A stretch of DNA of 64,000 bases from Neorhizobium populisoli (GTDB taxonomy: Bacteria; Pseudomonadota; Alphaproteobacteria; Rhizobiales; Rhizobiaceae). Location: contig NZ_JAHYCB010000001.1 of NCBI RefSeq assembly GCF_019430945.1, forward strand, positions 558,001 through 622,000, in the 5' to 3' direction. A program made the position numbers and the translations under genes. Shown piece after piece: positions 27,305 to 38,918 of the stretch. The notes below the pieces were generated by a model. The model saw nothing but the letters and a program-made list of their open reading frames with translations, had not been told where the DNA came from and ran no database searches. The first letter of the stretch is position 1; every line of letters begins with the position of its first letter.

Positions 27305-29304
27305 TAGATTGAGCTCCCGAGCATCATCCAGGTGACGAGGGCGGCGATACCGATCAGCATCGCGAACGCATAGTGATAAAGGTAACCGGACTGCAGTTTG
27401 ACGACCCGGTTGGTGACGTCGACGACGCGGGCGGCAACGCCGTTCGGGCCGTAAGTGTCGATGACGCCGATGTCACCCTTCTTCCAAAGGAACCGGCCGA
27501 GCGCCTTGGCGGAGCGGACGAAGAGGAAGTCGTAAAGTTCGTCGAAGTACCACTTGTTGAGCAGGAACTGGTAGAGGCCCTGCTGGGAAGCGGCCAGACG
27601 ACGCGGCGTGGACGGCGACTTGATGTAGAAATACCAGGCAGTGACGAAACCGATCACCATGGCGATGAAGGGGCTCAGGGCCACCAGCGCCGGCACGTGA
27701 TGGAATTCGTGCAGCAGTTCGTTATGTTCGGAGGTGAACAGCGCGCCCTTCCAGAATTCGGCATATTCCTCGCCGTAGAAGTAGCCTTCGAATACGAAGC
27801 CTGCCACGACCGCGCCGATCGCCAGAAGATAAAGCGGGACCAGCATGACCTGCGGGCTCTCATGCACGTGGTGCATGACTTCGTGGCTCGCACGCGGCTT
27901 TCCGAAGAAGGTCAGGAAGATCAGGCGCCAGGAATAGAAGCTGGTGAACATCGCGGCGATGACCAGCAGCGTGAAGGCAAAGCCGGAAGCAGCCGAGTGC
28001 GATGCGTAGGCAGCCTCGATGATCACGTCCTTCGAGAAGAAGCCGGCGAAACCGACCGGCGTGAACGGAATGCCGACGCCGGTGATGGCGAAGGTACCGA
28101 TCATCATCATCGCAAAGGTGACTTTGATATGCGGACGCAGGCCGCCCATGTAACGCATGTCCTGCTCGCCATCGACGGCATGGATGACCGAGCCGGCGCA
28201 AAGGAACAGCAGAGCCTTGAAGAAGGCGTGCGTGAAGAGGTGGAAGATCGCCGCGCCATAGGCACCGACGCCGAGCGCCACGAACATGTAGCCGAGCTGC
28301 GAGCAGGTGGAATAGGCGATGACGCGCTTGATGTCGTTCTGCACGAGGCCGACGGTCGCCGCGAAGAAGGCGGTGATCGCGCCGATGATCGTCACGACGA
28401 GCAGCGCATTCGGCGACAGTTCGAACAGCGGCGACATGCGGGCGACGAGGAAAACGCCGGCGGTGACCATGGTTGCGGCATGGATGAGCGCGGAGACCGG
28501 TGTCGGGCCTTCCATCGCGTCCGGCAGCCAGGTGTGGAGCAGGAACTGCGCCGACTTGCCCATGGCGCCCATGAAGAGCAGCAGGCAGACGACGGTGATG
28601 GCGTTCGCCTTGTCGAGCGTCATGCCAAAAATGTTGACGACCGCCTGGGCGGCTTCCGGCGAACCTTCATGCGGCAGGTAGGTGGCGGCAGCCGCGAAGA
28701 TCGTCTCGAAGCTGATCGAGCCGAACAGAACGAAGACGCCGGCAATGCCGAGCACGAAACCGAAGTCGCCGACGCGGTTGACGATGAAGGCCTTCATCGC
28801 GGCGCCCGAAGCGGACGGCTTCTTGAACCAGAAGCCGATCAGCAGGTAGGACGCCAGACCAACGCCTTCCCATCCGAAGAACATCTGGGCCAGATTGTCC
28901 GACGTGATGAGCATCAGCATCGCGAAGGTGAAGAGCGACAGGTAGGCGAAGAAACGCGGCCGATGCGGATCGTGGTGCATGTAGCCGATCGAATAGACAT
29001 GCACGAGCGTCGAGACGGAATTGACGACGACGAACATGATCGCCGTCAGCGTATCGACGCGGAAAGCCCATTCGACATCGATGCCGCCGGACTGGATCCA
29101 GCGCATGACCGGAACCTTGATCACCTCGCCGGCTTCGCCGTGGGCGAGCGCGACGTTGAAGAAGACGATCCATGACAGCACGGCCGCGACGATCATCAGG
29201 CCGCTGGTGATGTATTCGGATGCCTTGGCACCGATCTGGCGGCCGAAAAGGCCGGCGATCAGGAAGCCGATCAGGGGAAGGAAGACAATTGCCTTGTAGA
29301 TCAT
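27304..29304 (-). CDS. nuoL: NADH-quinone oxidoreductase subunit L
   Basis: The distal antiporter-like subunit of complex I, which also carries the long lateral amphipathic helix along the membrane arm. The 666 residues include [19 protein letters not shown] (helix 5 Glu near 145), [26 protein letters not shown] (about 253-278), [18 protein letters not shown] (about 325-342) and the C-terminal extension expected for NuoL. It lies seven bases after nuoK. Confidence 0.96.
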   Translation of the reverse strand: MIYKAIVFLPLIGFLIAGLFGRQIGAKASEYITSGLMIVAAVLSWIVFFNVALAHGEAGEVIKVPVMRWIQSGGIDVEWAFRVDTLTAIMFVVVNSVSTLVHVYSIGYMHHDPHRPRFFAYLSLFTFAMLMLITSDNLAQMFFGWEGVGLASYLLIGFWFKKPSASGAAMKAFIVNRVGDFGFVLGIAGVFVLFGSISFETIFAAAATYLPHEGSPEAAQAVVNIFGMTLDKANAITVVCLLLFMGAMGKSAQFLLHTWLPDAMEGPTPVSALIHAATMVTAGVFLVARMSPLFELSPNALLVVTIIGAITAFFAATVGLVQNDIKRVIAYSTCSQLGYMFVALGVGAYGAAIFHLFTHAFFKALLFLCAGSVIHAVDGEQDMRYMGGLRPHIKVTFAMMMIGTFAITGVGIPFTPVGFAGFFSKDVIIEAAYASHSAASGFAFTLLVIAAMFTSFYSWRLIFLTFFGKPRASHEVMHHVHESPQVMLVPLYLLAIGAVVAGFVFEGYFYGEEYAEFWKGALFTSEHNELLHEFHHVPALVALSPFIAMVIGFVTAWYFYIKSPSTPRRLAASQQGLYQFLLNKWYFDELYDFLFVRSAKALGRFLWKKGDIGVIDTYGPNGVAARVVDVTNRVVKLQSGYLYHYAFAMLIGIAALVTWMMLGSSI

Positions 29305-29311
29305 GACCCGA

Positions 29312-29620
29312 TCAGCCCTTCATCATATTGACGTCTTCGACCGCGATCGAGCCGCGGTTACGGTAGAAGACGACGAGAATTGCAAGACCGATAGCGGCTT
29401 CCGCGGCCGCGACGGTCAGAATGAACAATGCGAAGACCTGCCCGACGATGTCGTTCAGGAAAGACGAGAAGGCCACCATGTTGAGGTTGACCGAGAGCAG
29501 GATGAGCTCCACCGACATCAGGATGATGATGACGTTCTTGCGGTTCAGGAAGATGCCGAAGACGCCGATCGTGAACAGGATGGCGCTGAGCGTGAGATAA
29601 TGGGAAAGACCGATTTCCAT
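29312..29620 (-). CDS. nuoK: NADH-quinone oxidoreductase subunit K
   Basis: A 102-residue, three-helix membrane subunit. The second helix keeps the Glu of [17 protein letters not shown] (about 29-45) and the third the Glu in [15 protein letters not shown] (about 68-82), both needed for proton transfer. I chose the ATG at 29620, giving [16 protein letters not shown]; the longer frame would run into nuoJ. It follows nuoJ by 22 bases. Confidence 0.96.
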   Translation of the reverse strand: MEIGLSHYLTLSAILFTIGVFGIFLNRKNVIIILMSVELILLSVNLNMVAFSSFLNDIVGQVFALFILTVAAAEAAIGLAILVVFYRNRGSIAVEDVNMMKG

Positions 29621-29642
29621 TTTTCTGTTCCTTGTAACCGCT

Positions 29643-30257
29643 TCAGACGCCCTGGCCCGGCTTGACCTTGACCACCTCGACGGCGGTTTCGGGCGTGCGC
29701 GCAACCTGTGCAGAAATATCCTGGCGCTTGATGTGCTGACGGTGACGGAGCGTCAGCACGATCGCGCCGATCATCGCCACCAGCAGCACGAGGCCGGCGA
29801 GCTGGAAGAAGTAGACATAATTCGTATAGAGCACATCGCCGAGCGCCGCGGTGTTGGTGCGCACCGCCGGGTTCGGGATCGGCATGGTGATCGCCTTGGC
29901 GGCCTGCGGCGTCAGCACGCTGCCGCCGACCACGACGACCAGCTCGGCTGCGACAATCAGGCCGATCAGGATGCCGACGGGCGCATATTGCAGCACGCCG
30001 GAGCGCAATTCCGCAAAATCGATGTCGAGCATCATGACGACGAAGAGGAAGAGAACCGCGACCGCGCCGATATAAACGACCAACAGTATCATCGCCAGGA
30101 ACTCGGCGCCCGTCAGCAGGAAGAGGCCCGCCGAGTTGAAGAAGACGAGAATGAGGAAGAGCACCGAGTGGACCGGGTTCTTGGCCGAAATGACCATGAA
30201 CGCCGACGCCACCGCGACGAACGCGAAGAGATAGAAGAAGATAGCCTGCAGACCCAT
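29643..30257 (-). CDS. nuoJ: NADH-quinone oxidoreductase subunit J
   Basis: A five-helix membrane subunit of complex I. The 204 residues show the conserved Tyr/Gly helix 3 segment ([23 protein letters not shown], about 54-76), which carries the pi-bulge involved in coupling. A hydrophilic C-terminal tail of about 30 residues ([20 protein letters not shown]) follows the last helix. The 163-base gap to nuoI upstream is the largest in the operon. Confidence 0.95.
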   Translation of the reverse strand: MGLQAIFFYLFAFVAVASAFMVISAKNPVHSVLFLILVFFNSAGLFLLTGAEFLAMILLVVYIGAVAVLFLFVVMMLDIDFAELRSGVLQYAPVGILIGLIVAAELVVVVGGSVLTPQAAKAITMPIPNPAVRTNTAALGDVLYTNYVYFFQLAGLVLLVAMIGAIVLTLRHRQHIKRQDISAQVARTPETAVEVVKVKPGQGV

Positions 30258-30420
30258 CGTGGTGCCTTTTCGTCCCTCAACCAGGATCGGGCTTCACAAG
30301 CCCTACCCGTCGAAACCCGGCGGAGTGTTACGCACCGGGCATTTCATCCAGATGTCACCGGCACTTCGCTCGCTGACCAAGGGCCAGACTGAAGCAGCAC
30401 CGGGAAGAATGCGTCCTGCC
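30258..30420 (-). other. 163-base gap between nuoI and nuoJ
   Basis: This gap breaks an otherwise tight operon. It contains a small hairpin (GGGCTT/AAGCCC, 30290-30304). No frame in it looks coding. It may hold an internal promoter or a processing site; nothing firmer can be said. Confidence 0.3.
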
Positions 30421-30912
30421 TCAGCGGTAGGGCGCATCCAGAGCGATATTGCGGGCGATTTCCCGCTCCCAGCGGTCGCCGTTCTCAAGCAGACGCGCTT
30501 TGTCAAAATAGAGTTCTTCGCGCGTCTCGGTCGAGAATTCGAAGTTCGGGCCCTCGACGATGGCGTCGACCGGGCACGCTTCCTGGCAGAAGCCGCAATA
30601 GATGCACTTCACCATGTCGATATCGTAACGCACCGTGCGGCGGGTGCCGTCATTGCGGCGCGGACCTGCCTCGATGGTGATCGCCTGGGCAGGACAGATC
30701 GCCTCGCACAGCTTGCAGGCGATGCAGCGCTCTTCGCCGTTCGGATAACGGCGCAGCGCGTGCTCGCCGCGGAAGCGCGGCGAAACCGGGCCTTTTTCGA
30801 ACGGGTAGTTGATCGTCGCCTTCTGCTTGAAGAAATAGCGCATCGACAGGAAGAACGCCCCGACGAATTCCTTCAGGAAGACCGAATTGACGGCTGCTGA
30901 GAGACTTGCCAT
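30421..30912 (-). CDS. nuoI: NADH-quinone oxidoreductase subunit I
   Basis: The 163-residue peripheral subunit with two [4Fe-4S] clusters (N6a, N6b). Both ferredoxin motifs are intact: [16 protein letters not shown] (about 62-77) and [16 protein letters not shown] (about 101-116). The N-terminal amphipathic segment ([23 protein letters not shown]) docks it to the membrane arm. Length and ending match alphaproteobacterial NuoI. Confidence 0.97.
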   Translation of the reverse strand: MASLSAAVNSVFLKEFVGAFFLSMRYFFKQKATINYPFEKGPVSPRFRGEHALRRYPNGEERCIACKLCEAICPAQAITIEAGPRRNDGTRRTVRYDIDMVKCIYCGFCQEACPVDAIVEGPNFEFSTETREELYFDKARLLENGDRWEREIARNIALDAPYR

Positions 30913-30964
30913 CGTTATTCTCCAATGACGCCAGAGGCTTGACGGGAATTGTCAATCGACATTC

Positions 30965-32008
30965 TCATGCCCATCCCGTCAGCTTCAGCACGAATGCGGT
31001 GATGACGACCATGGCGAGCGAGATCGGCAGGAAGACTTTCCAGCCAAGACGCATGAGCTGGTCGTAGCGGTAGCGCGGTACGAAGGCCTTCACCATGGCG
31101 AACATGAAGAAGACGAGCAGGCATTTCAGGATGAACCAGATGATGCCCGGTACCCAATTGAGGATCCAGATATCGACCGGCGGCAGCCAGCCACCGAGGA
31201 ACAGGATGGTGGTCAGCGCGCACATCAGGACGATCGCGGCATATTCACCCAGCATGAACATCATGTACGGGGTGGAGCCGTATTCGACCATGAAACCGGC
31301 AACCAGTTCCGATTCCGCTTCCGGAAGGTCGAAGGGCGGGCGGTTGGTTTCAGCCAGTGCCGAGATGAAGAACACCACGAACATCGGGAAGAGCGCCAGC
31401 CAGTGCCAGTCGAGGAAGGAGGCCGGCAGGCCGATCATGGTACCGAGACCGTCATGCTGGGCATTGACGATGTCGGTCAGGTTCAGCGAGCCGACGCACA
31501 GCAGAACGGTGACGATGACGAAACCGATCGACACTTCATAGGACACCATCTGCGCTGCCGAACGGAGCGCGCCGAGGAACGGGTACTTCGAGTTCGAAGC
31601 CCAGCCCCCCATGATGATGCCGTACACTTCGAGCGACGAGATCGCGAAGATGTAGAGGATGCCGACATTGATGTTGGAAATAACCCAGCCATCCGCAACC
31701 GGCACGACCGCCCAGGTGGCAAGCGCCAGGGTCACGGCGACCAGCGGAGCGAGCAGGAAAACCGCCTTGTCCGAGCCGGCCGGGATGACAGGCTCCTTGA
31801 AGACGAACTTCAGCAAGTCTGCAAAGGACTGGAACAGACCGAAGGGACCGACGACGTTCGGGCCGCGGCGCAGCTGGACGGCTGCCCAGATCTTACGGTC
31901 GGCAAGCAGGATATAGGCGATAAAGACGAGCAGGCAGACCAGCAGCAGCAGCGACTGCGCGACCATGATCAGGCCCGGCCAAACGTAGATGGAAAAGAAC
32001 GAGTCCAT
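30965..32008 (-). CDS. nuoH: NADH-quinone oxidoreductase subunit H
   Basis: NuoH forms part of the quinone-binding chamber. The 347-residue membrane protein has the conserved [22 protein letters not shown] segment, loop [14 protein letters not shown] and the acidic loop [27 protein letters not shown] (about 216-242). I chose the ATG at 32008 ([12 protein letters not shown]), because the 18-residue upstream extension overlaps nuoG and has no family similarity. It begins eight bases after the nuoG stop. Confidence 0.96.
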   Translation of the reverse strand: MDSFFSIYVWPGLIMVAQSLLLLVCLLVFIAYILLADRKIWAAVQLRRGPNVVGPFGLFQSFADLLKFVFKEPVIPAGSDKAVFLLAPLVAVTLALATWAVVPVADGWVISNINVGILYIFAISSLEVYGIIMGGWASNSKYPFLGALRSAAQMVSYEVSIGFVIVTVLLCVGSLNLTDIVNAQHDGLGTMIGLPASFLDWHWLALFPMFVVFFISALAETNRPPFDLPEAESELVAGFMVEYGSTPYMMFMLGEYAAIVLMCALTTILFLGGWLPPVDIWILNWVPGIIWFILKCLLVFFMFAMVKAFVPRYRYDQLMRLGWKVFLPISLAMVVITAFVLKLTGWA

Positions 32009-32016
32009 GGTCTGAA

Positions 32017-34098
32017 TTACTCCGCCGCAGCCTGGAAATTGTTGCGGGCCAATGCCGAGCACTCCGCCATGACGGCGGATGCGCGAGCGATCGGGTTCGT
32101 CAAATAGAAGTCTTTGATCGGCGACGCAAACCCGGTTTTGGTCATGTCACCGGCTTTTTGTCCGAGTGCGGCAATTTCGTTCACCGAGCCGGCTGCAATC
32201 TCGTCGATCGCCGCGAAATGCGGGTAGTCAGCGTAAAGCTTTGCACGCAGCGCGGGCAGCGAATCGAAGGGCAGCTTCTTTCCGAGCACGTCGGAAAGTG
32301 CGCGCAGGATCGCCCAGTCTTCGCGGGCATCGCCCGGTGCGAAACCGGCGCGGTTGCCCATCTGAACGCGGCCTTCGGTATTGACCCAGGTTCCGGACTT
32401 TTCGGTATAGGCCGCACCCGGCAGGATGACGTCGGCATGATGCGCGCCGGCATCGCCGTGGCTGCCGATATAGACGGTGAACTTGGCGCCCTTCTTCGAG
32501 AACTCGAGTTCGTCGGCACCGAGCAGGAAGAGAACGTCCATGCCGGAAAGCTGAGCAGCCGCATCGACACCGTTCGCACCCGGCACGAAGCCGAGGTCGA
32601 GGCCGCCGACACGCGCTGCTGCGGTATGCAACACGGCGAAACCGTTCCACTCCTCCGTCAGAACGCCCACCGAACCGGCCAACTGGGCAGCGGCAGCGAG
32701 GATCGCCGCGCCATTCGGAGACGTCAGAGCCCCCTGCCCCACGATGATCATCGGGTTCTTGGCAGCGCGCAGCTTGTCGACGAAGCCGTTGGCGCCCGAA
32801 GCGAGATCGGCAAGCGTATCGGTGCCGGCACCCAGATATTCGTAAGGATAACGCAGTTCGTTGACTTCGCCGATCACGCCGATCGGGAAATTGCCGCGGC
32901 GGAAGCGTTTGCGGATGCGGGCGTTGAGGACGGCCGCTTCGAGGCGCGGGTTGGCGCCGATCAGCAGCAGAGCGCCGGCCTGTTCGATGCCTTCGATGGT
33001 CGGGTTGAAGAGGTAGCTTGCGCGGCCGAGCGACGGATCAAGCGCCGTCCCGTCCTGGCGACAGTCGAGGTTCTCCGAGCCAAGCGAACGGATCAGTTCC
33101 TTCAGCGCGTACATTTCTTCGACGGAAGCAAGATCGCCGGCGATCGCGCCGATTTTGCTGGCAGCAACGCCCGAAACGGCTGCCTTGATAGCGCCGAAGG
33201 CTTCACCCCAGGAAGCGGCTGCCAGGCGGCCGTTCTTGCGAACATAAGGACGGTCAAGGCGCTGGGTCTTCAGGCCATCCCAGATGAAGCGGGTCTTGTC
33301 GGAGATCCACTCCTCATTCACCTGCTCGTTGACGCGCGGCATGATGCGCATCACTTCGCGGCCGCGGGTATCGACGCGGATCGCCGAGCCGAGCGCGTCC
33401 ATGACGTCGATCGATTCGGTCTTGTTCAATTCCCACGGGCGAGCCGTGAAGGCGAACGGACGCGAGGTCAGCGCGCCGACCGGGCAAAGGTCGATGACAT
33501 TGCCCTGCAGCTCGGAGGTCATGGCGTGTTCGAGATAGGTGGTGATCTCGGCATCTTCACCGCGGCCAATCAGGCCGAGTTCGGAAATACCGCCGACTTC
33601 GGTGGTGAAGCGGACGCAGCGCGTGCAGTGGATGCAGCGGTTCATCACGGTCTTGACCAGCGGGCCGATATACTTGTCTTCGACGGCGCGCTTGTTTTCA
33701 GTGTAGCGCGAGCTGTCGATACCGAAGGCCATCGCCTGGTCCTGCAGGTCGCATTCGCCGCCCTGGTCGCAGATCGGGCAATCCAGCGGATGGTTGATCA
33801 GCAGGAATTCCATCACGCCTTCGCGGGCCTTCTTGACCATCGGCGTGTTGGTGAAGACTTCCGGCAATTCGCCGTTCGGGCCGCCGCGGATATCGCGCAC
33901 GCCCATTGCGCAGGATGCCGCCGGCTTCGGAGGGCCACCCTTTACCTCGATCAAACACATGCGGCAGTTACCCGCCACCGAAAGACGCTCGTGGAAACAA
34001 AAGCGCGGAACCTCGGCACCGGCTTCCTCGCACGCCTGGAGCAGCGTGAAATGATCCGGAACTTCGACTTCCCTGCCGTCAACCTTCAGCTTAACCAT
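32017..34098 (-). CDS. nuoG: NADH-quinone oxidoreductase subunit G
   Basis: The large 693-residue electron-transfer subunit. The N-terminal [2Fe-2S] domain has [19 protein letters not shown], followed by CAMG. The His-Cys cluster motif is [18 protein letters not shown] (about 104-121), and the [4Fe-4S] motif is [10 protein letters not shown] (about 154-163) with a later C in [11 protein letters not shown]. The remaining part is a molybdopterin-oxidoreductase-like domain without cofactor. The extra cluster N7 ligands typical of the E. coli type are not evident. The gene follows the helix-hairpin-helix gene by 59 bases. Confidence 0.96.
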   Translation of the reverse strand: MVKLKVDGREVEVPDHFTLLQACEEAGAEVPRFCFHERLSVAGNCRMCLIEVKGGPPKPAASCAMGVRDIRGGPNGELPEVFTNTPMVKKAREGVMEFLLINHPLDCPICDQGGECDLQDQAMAFGIDSSRYTENKRAVEDKYIGPLVKTVMNRCIHCTRCVRFTTEVGGISELGLIGRGEDAEITTYLEHAMTSELQGNVIDLCPVGALTSRPFAFTARPWELNKTESIDVMDALGSAIRVDTRGREVMRIMPRVNEQVNEEWISDKTRFIWDGLKTQRLDRPYVRKNGRLAAASWGEAFGAIKAAVSGVAASKIGAIAGDLASVEEMYALKELIRSLGSENLDCRQDGTALDPSLGRASYLFNPTIEGIEQAGALLLIGANPRLEAAVLNARIRKRFRRGNFPIGVIGEVNELRYPYEYLGAGTDTLADLASGANGFVDKLRAAKNPMIIVGQGALTSPNGAAILAAAAQLAGSVGVLTEEWNGFAVLHTAAARVGGLDLGFVPGANGVDAAAQLSGMDVLFLLGADELEFSKKGAKFTVYIGSHGDAGAHHADVILPGAAYTEKSGTWVNTEGRVQMGNRAGFAPGDAREDWAILRALSDVLGKKLPFDSLPALRAKLYADYPHFAAIDEIAAGSVNEIAALGQKAGDMTKTGFASPIKDFYLTNPIARASAVMAECSALARNNFQAAAE

Positions 34099-34157
34099 CG
34101 TCTCACTTACGTCCTCAGTTCATCCCTCGAGCCGCGACTCACGGGACATAATCCTTT

Positions 34158-34931
34158 TTATTTCAACAGAGCTTTCGCCTGGCCGACCCAGTCGTCTCGA
34201 ACGATGCGCCCTTCGAAACCCAGTTCCTTGTCGAACCGGGCGATATCCTTGTTCGTCCAGGCCGCGATCTTGGCGACGGTAACGCCCTTCTCTTTCAGAA
34301 GGCCTTCCAGCTTCGGGCCGATGCCTGAAATTCCCTTCAGGTCGCCGTCAGCCGGTTTTACCGAAACCTTCCTGGTCTTCGCTGCCGCCTTGATGACGGC
34401 CTCCGGCGCAGACGCGATGACTGCCTGTAGCGCGGGCTCGACAACCGCCGCCGGCGCAATTCCGGCTGCAAGCTTCGTGGCCTTTTTTGGTTTCGGCTTC
34501 ACAGCCGCTTCCGGAATGACCATACCCACGGGCTGCACAGTCGCTTTTTGGGCAACCGGCTTACTCGCGGGCTTCGCCTTCGGCAGTTCGACTGCTTCGG
34601 CGACCACCTCGGGAGCCTTGGCGGGCTCGGCGACGACCGGCGCTTCAGCCTTGACCGGAGCCACCTCTGCCTCTTTCACAGCGCCCTGACGATTGGCCGT
34701 TTCAAGCGCCCCCTGCATCACGCCGAAGAACGCACTTGCCATTTGGTTTGCAAAACCGAAACCGATCGCGGTTGCCGCAGCCATGGCTGCGGCAGGGTTT
34801 GCCAGAAGCGGGTTAAGCGACAATGCCTCGGAAAAATACGGCAGGTCGGACATCGGGTTTGCCGGGCGCGCGGGATCGTGCGCCGGACGTTCCGTCGCCT
34901 CCGTATCCCGATCTTTGCCCGACTGTACCAA
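34158..34931 (-). CDS. Nuo-operon protein with C-terminal helix-hairpin-helix domain
   Basis: A 257-residue protein found between nuoF and nuoG in many rhizobia. It has three parts: an N-terminal region with a helical, weakly hydrophobic segment (about 30-75, AAAMAAATAIGFGFANQMAS); an Ala/Pro/Lys/Val-rich linker (about 85-195); and a C-terminal domain (about 198-257) with ISGIGPKLEGLLKEKG, a helix-hairpin-helix of the predicted 5' DNA nuclease type (COG3743). This last domain is strongly similar to the C-terminus of NuoE from the same operon. No catalytic residues can be named. Its job in complex I assembly or elsewhere is unknown. It starts five bases after the nuoF stop. Confidence 0.8.
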   Translation of the reverse strand: MVQSGKDRDTEATERPAHDPARPANPMSDLPYFSEALSLNPLLANPAAAMAAATAIGFGFANQMASAFFGVMQGALETANRQGAVKEAEVAPVKAEAPVVAEPAKAPEVVAEAVELPKAKPASKPVAQKATVQPVGMVIPEAAVKPKPKKATKLAAGIAPAAVVEPALQAVIASAPEAVIKAAAKTRKVSVKPADGDLKGISGIGPKLEGLLKEKGVTVAKIAAWTNKDIARFDKELGFEGRIVRDDWVGQAKALLK

Positions 34932-34936
34932 TGTCG

Positions 34937-36241
34937 TTACTCCGCAGCTTCCAGAACGGCGCCATGCGCCGTGGCATTGTGGCTGTACTGATCGATACGT
35001 GCTTCGATCTCAGGCCGGAAATTCCGGATGAGACCTTGGATCGGCCAGGCGGCCGCATCACCCAGCGCACAGATGGTGTGACCTTCGATCTGCTTGGTCA
35101 CCTGCAGCAGCATGTCGATTTCGCGCTTCTGGGCATTGCCCTTCACCATGCGCTCCATGACGCGCCACATCCAGCCGGTGCCTTCGCGGCACGGCGTGCA
35201 CTGGCCGCAGCTCTCGTGCTTGAAGAAGGCCGACAAGCGGGCGATTGCCTTGATGATGTCGGTCGACTTGTCCATGACGATGATCGCGGCAGTGCCGAAC
35301 GACGATTTCTTGTCGCGCATGCCGTCGAAGTCCATGATCGCGTCGCCCATGTCCTCGCCCTTGATGACCGGACAGGATGCGCCGCCGGGAATGACGGCGA
35401 GCAGATTGTCCCAGCCGCCGCGGATGCCGCCGGCATGCTTGTCGATCAGTTCGCGGAACGGGATGCCCATGGCCTCTTCGACCGTGCAGGGCTTGTTGAC
35501 GTGGCCCGAGATCATGAAGAGCTTGGTGCCGACATTGTTCGGGCGGCCGATCGAGGAGAACCAGCCAGCTCCGCGACGCAGGATGGTCGGGGCAACGGCG
35601 ATCGATTCGACGTTGTTGACCGTGGTCGGGCAGCCATAGAGACCCATGTTTGCCGGGAACGGCGGCTTCAGGCGCGGCTGGCCCTTCTTGCCTTCGAGGC
35701 TTTCGAGCAGGGCCGTCTCTTCGCCGCAGATATAGGCGCCCGCACCGTGATGCAGGTAGATATCGTAATCCCAGCCGTTCTTGTTGTTCTTGCCGAGAAG
35801 GCCGGCATCGTAACATTCGTCGATCGCGGCCTGCAGGGCTTCACGCTCGCGCATGTATTCGCCACGCAGATAGATATAGGCCGTGTGGGCGCCCATCGCG
35901 AAACCGGCGATCACGCAGCCTTCGATCAGCGTATGCGGATCGTGGCGCATGATGTCGCGATCCTTGCAGGTGCCCGGCTCCGACTCGTCGGCATTGACGA
36001 CGAGATAATGCGGGCGACCGTCCGACTCCTTCGGCATGAAGGACCACTTGAGACCGGTCGGGAAGCCTGCGCCGCCACGACCGCGAAGACCGGAAGCCTT
36101 CATCTCGTTGATGATCCAGTCACGACCCTTTTCAAGGATGATCTTGGTGCCGTCCCAATGGCCGCGGCTCATCGCGCCTTTCAGGGACTTGTCCTTGAGG
36201 CCGTAGATATTGGTGAAAATGCGATCTTGATCCTTAAGCAT
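34937..36241 (-). CDS. nuoF: NADH-quinone oxidoreductase subunit F
   Basis: The NADH-binding, FMN-containing subunit of complex I, 434 residues. Visible are the NADH/FMN-binding glycine-rich stretch [14 protein letters not shown] (about 53-66), the FMN region [32 protein letters not shown] and the [4Fe-4S] N3 ligands in [12 protein letters not shown] (near 349-360) with a later Cys in ICALGDAA. It starts 11 bases after the nuoE stop. Confidence 0.97.
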   Translation of the reverse strand: MLKDQDRIFTNIYGLKDKSLKGAMSRGHWDGTKIILEKGRDWIINEMKASGLRGRGGAGFPTGLKWSFMPKESDGRPHYLVVNADESEPGTCKDRDIMRHDPHTLIEGCVIAGFAMGAHTAYIYLRGEYMREREALQAAIDECYDAGLLGKNNKNGWDYDIYLHHGAGAYICGEETALLESLEGKKGQPRLKPPFPANMGLYGCPTTVNNVESIAVAPTILRRGAGWFSSIGRPNNVGTKLFMISGHVNKPCTVEEAMGIPFRELIDKHAGGIRGGWDNLLAVIPGGASCPVIKGEDMGDAIMDFDGMRDKKSSFGTAAIIVMDKSTDIIKAIARLSAFFKHESCGQCTPCREGTGWMWRVMERMVKGNAQKREIDMLLQVTKQIEGHTICALGDAAAWPIQGLIRNFRPEIEARIDQYSHNATAHGAVLEAAE

Positions 36242-36252
36242 GTCTCACCCTC

Positions 36253-37368
36253 TTACCGCGGCTTCTTGCCGAAGACTTTAATGTATTCGGCTTCACCGCC
36301 CCTGGCCAGCGCATCAGCTTGCTTGACCCAGTCGTCGCGTTCGATGCGGCCACGGAAATTCAGATAACCATCCGCCCACTCGATCTCGTCCTGCTTCCAG
36401 GCTGCAATCTGGGCGAAGGTGAAGATGCCGATATCGTGGAGGATCGACTCAATCTTCGGACCGACGCCGGAGATGAGCTGCAGATCGTCCGGAGTTGCCG
36501 GCTTGTCGATGCCCTTTGGGCGGCGAGGATCGTCGAGCGAAGGTTTTTCGGCCTTGGCTGCAGACTTCGTGGCGACCGGCTCGGCTTCGGCAGCCTTGGC
36601 GTTTGCCGCGGCAGCAGCCGGAGCGGTTACCGGCGTCTTCAACTTGGGATCGGTCTCGGGAGCCGTGTCCTTCGGACGTGCAGCTTCCGCCGGTGGAACC
36701 GGGGCTGCGTCGACGACAGGAGCCGGCTGCGGCTCGAGATTGGTGCGAACCGGCTTGATGTCTTCGAGCAGCGTCGTCGCGCCGCCTTCCGGAGCGGAGA
36801 AATCGCGGGCGATCTGCGGACCAGCCTTTACTTCAGCACCCTTGCCGGCTTCGAATGCGTCGATGATTTCTTCCAGGCGTTCCGGCGTCAGGTCCTCATA
36901 GGCATCCTTGAAGATGATGACCATCGGTGCGTTGACGCACGCGCCCTGACATTCGACCTCTTCCCACGACAGCGTGCCGTCGGCATTGAGCTCGAACGGG
37001 TCGTGATGAATCTTGTGCTGACAGACCTTCATCAGGTCTTCGGCGCCGCGCAGCATGCAGGGGGTGGTGCCGCAAACCTGGATATGGGCGCGGGTACCGA
37101 CCGGCTTCAGCTGGAACTGGGTATAGAAAGTCGCGACTTCGAGAACACGGATCAACGGCATTTCCAGCCGGTTCGCCACATATTCGATCGCCGCCTTGGT
37201 GACCCAGCCATCCTGTTCCTGCGCACGCATCAGGAGCGGGATGACGGCAGACTGCTGCCGGCCTTCCGGATATTTCCTGATCGTTGCATCGGCCCAGACA
37301 GCATTCTCTTCATTGAAGCCGAATGCTGCCGGCTGCACCTTGTCTTCGGCTAATCGACGAACGGACAT
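36253..37368 (-). CDS. nuoE: NADH-quinone oxidoreductase subunit E with C-terminal extension
   Basis: NuoE holds the [2Fe-2S] cluster N1a next to NuoF. The core (about 1-200) has the ligands in [14 protein letters not shown] (near 99-104) and [11 protein letters not shown] (near 139-143). The protein is 371 residues, about twice the E. coli length. The extra part is an Ala/Pro/Lys-rich linker (about 205-295) and a terminal domain (about 298-371) with [17 protein letters not shown], a helix-hairpin-helix like that of the protein encoded between nuoF and nuoG. The extension is known in rhizobial NuoE; its role is unknown. Confidence 0.95.
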   Translation of the reverse strand: MSVRRLAEDKVQPAAFGFNEENAVWADATIRKYPEGRQQSAVIPLLMRAQEQDGWVTKAAIEYVANRLEMPLIRVLEVATFYTQFQLKPVGTRAHIQVCGTTPCMLRGAEDLMKVCQHKIHHDPFELNADGTLSWEEVECQGACVNAPMVIIFKDAYEDLTPERLEEIIDAFEAGKGAEVKAGPQIARDFSAPEGGATTLLEDIKPVRTNLEPQPAPVVDAAPVPPAEAARPKDTAPETDPKLKTPVTAPAAAAANAKAAEAEPVATKSAAKAEKPSLDDPRRPKGIDKPATPDDLQLISGVGPKIESILHDIGIFTFAQIAAWKQDEIEWADGYLNFRGRIERDDWVKQADALARGGEAEYIKVFGKKPR

Positions 37369-37384
37369 TCTTTTCCACGCCTTA

Positions 37385-37651
37385 TCAGTTTATGGATCCA
37401 CACCGCGAAGTCGTGAGCGTCACGAATTCGCAGGCATAGGCAGACTTGTCTTTCTGCATGAACACTATGAACTTTGTTCCGTTGGGAACGGATGCCTTGA
37501 TCTCGTACCCGTCGGACAGAAGATCGCGCATCGACCTTGATCCGCCTGATGCCGTCGAGCCGTTCTGAGGCGATGTGTCCGGAGCCTTCTGCGCGAACGC
37601 AGCCGGTGCGGCAACAGCCAGGCCAGCAATGACGGTAACGGCGCGGATCAT
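37385..37651 (-). CDS. Small secreted protein in the nuo operon
   Basis: An 88-residue protein with a signal peptide ([21 protein letters not shown], cleavage near Ala20). The mature part is short and ends with a conserved-looking segment containing two Cys ([17 protein letters not shown]) that could form a disulphide. A hydrophilic Ser/Gly-rich linker precedes it. The ATG overlaps the nuoD stop by one base and nuoE follows after 16 bases, so it is translated within the nuo series. I do not recognise a named family. It may be a periplasmic factor linked to complex I, but nothing in the sequence proves this. Confidence 0.7.
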   Translation of the reverse strand: MIRAVTVIAGLAVAAPAAFAQKAPDTSPQNGSTASGGSRSMRDLLSDGYEIKASVPNGTKFIVFMQKDKSAYACEFVTLTTSRCGSIN

Positions 37652-38841
37652 CAGCGGTCCACCTCACCGAACACGATATCGAGCGAACCGAGGACTGCCG
37701 ACACGTCCGCCAGCTGGTGGCCGCGACAGATGAAGTCCATGGCCTGGAGGTGGGCATAACCCGGAGCGCGAATCTTGCAGCGATACGGCTTATTGGTGCC
37801 ATCGGCGACGAGGAAGACGCCGAATTCGCCCTTCGGAGCTTCAACCGCGGCATAAACCTCACCGGCCGGCACGTGATAGCCTTCGGTGTAGAGCTTGAAA
37901 TGATGGATCAGCGCTTCCATCGAGCGCTTCATCTCGCCACGCTTCGGCGGCACGACCTTGCCGTCCGTCGAGGAGAACGGGCCGGTCTTGGCATCGGAAA
38001 GCAGACGGTTGACGCACTGCTTCATGATCTTGCACGCTTCGCGCATCTCGATCATGCGGATCAGGTAACGATCGTAGCAGTCGCCGTTCTTGCCGATCGG
38101 GATATCGAATTCGAGATCCGAATAGCACTCGTAAGGCTGCGAACGGCGCAGGTCCCAGGCAGCGCCCGAACCGCGAACCATGACGCCCGAGAAGCCCCAG
38201 GCCCATGCGTCTTCCAGCTTCACCACGCCAATATCGACGTTACGCTGCTTGAAGATTCGGTTGCCGGTCAAGAGATCATCGATATCGTCGAGCTTGGACG
38301 GGAATTCGTCGCACCACTTGCCGATATCCTCGACCAGTTCATGCGGCAGATCCTGATGAACACCGCCCGGACGAACATAAGCGGCGTGCATGCGGGCACC
38401 GCAGGCGCGCTCGTAGAACACCATCAGCTTTTCGCGCTCTTCGAAGCCCCAGAGCGGCGGCGTCAGCGCGCCGACGTCCATGGCCTGGGTCGTGACGTTC
38501 AGAAGATGCGACAGGATGCGGCCGATTTCCGAATAAAGCACACGGATCAGCTGGCCGCGGATCGGAATCTGGATGTCGAGAAGCTTTTCGACGGCCAGGG
38601 AATAGGCATGCTCCTGGTTCATCGGCGCCACGTAATCGAGGCGGTCGAAATAGGGCAGTGCCTGCAGGTAGGTCTTGGTTTCGATCAGCTTTTCGGTGCC
38701 GCGATGCAGCAGGCCGATATGCGGATCGACGCGTTCCACAATTTCGCCGTCCAGTTCCAGGACAAGACGCAACACGCCGTGCGCCGCCGGATGCTGCGGT
38801 CCGAAGTTGATATTGAAATTGCGGACGTTATGTTCGGTCAT
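37651..38841 (-). CDS. nuoD: NADH-quinone oxidoreductase subunit D
   Basis: The 49-kDa-type subunit that forms the quinone site with NuoB. The 396-residue protein has the N-terminal [22 protein letters not shown] (about 8-29) with the quinone-gate His, [13 protein letters not shown] and [13 protein letters not shown], and ends [13 protein letters not shown], the conserved C-terminus with an Asp near the quinone. It is a separate protein here, not fused to NuoC. It starts 77 bases after the nuoC stop. Confidence 0.97.
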   Translation of the reverse strand: MTEHNVRNFNINFGPQHPAAHGVLRLVLELDGEIVERVDPHIGLLHRGTEKLIETKTYLQALPYFDRLDYVAPMNQEHAYSLAVEKLLDIQIPIRGQLIRVLYSEIGRILSHLLNVTTQAMDVGALTPPLWGFEEREKLMVFYERACGARMHAAYVRPGGVHQDLPHELVEDIGKWCDEFPSKLDDIDDLLTGNRIFKQRNVDIGVVKLEDAWAWGFSGVMVRGSGAAWDLRRSQPYECYSDLEFDIPIGKNGDCYDRYLIRMIEMREACKIMKQCVNRLLSDAKTGPFSSTDGKVVPPKRGEMKRSMEALIHHFKLYTEGYHVPAGEVYAAVEAPKGEFGVFLVADGTNKPYRCKIRAPGYAHLQAMDFICRGHQLADVSAVLGSLDIVFGEVDR

Positions 38842-38918
38842 GCTGCTCGCTCCATGCCGGGCGGATCACCGCGCCAAGCGGGAAAGAAGTGCGGTTGGCC
38901 GGCGCGATCGCGCCGGTC

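Noticed and set aside
27373..29175. 600-codon open frame on the + strand, opposite nuoL
   Set aside because: It mirrors nuoL, is extremely rich in charged residues and His/Asp/Arg, and has no domain-like pattern. It is a by-product of G+C-rich codon bias.
32158..34689. 843-codon open frame on the + strand, opposite nuoG and the helix-hairpin-helix gene
   Set aside because: It runs across two well-supported genes on the other strand, has no ribosome binding site and looks compositionally random.
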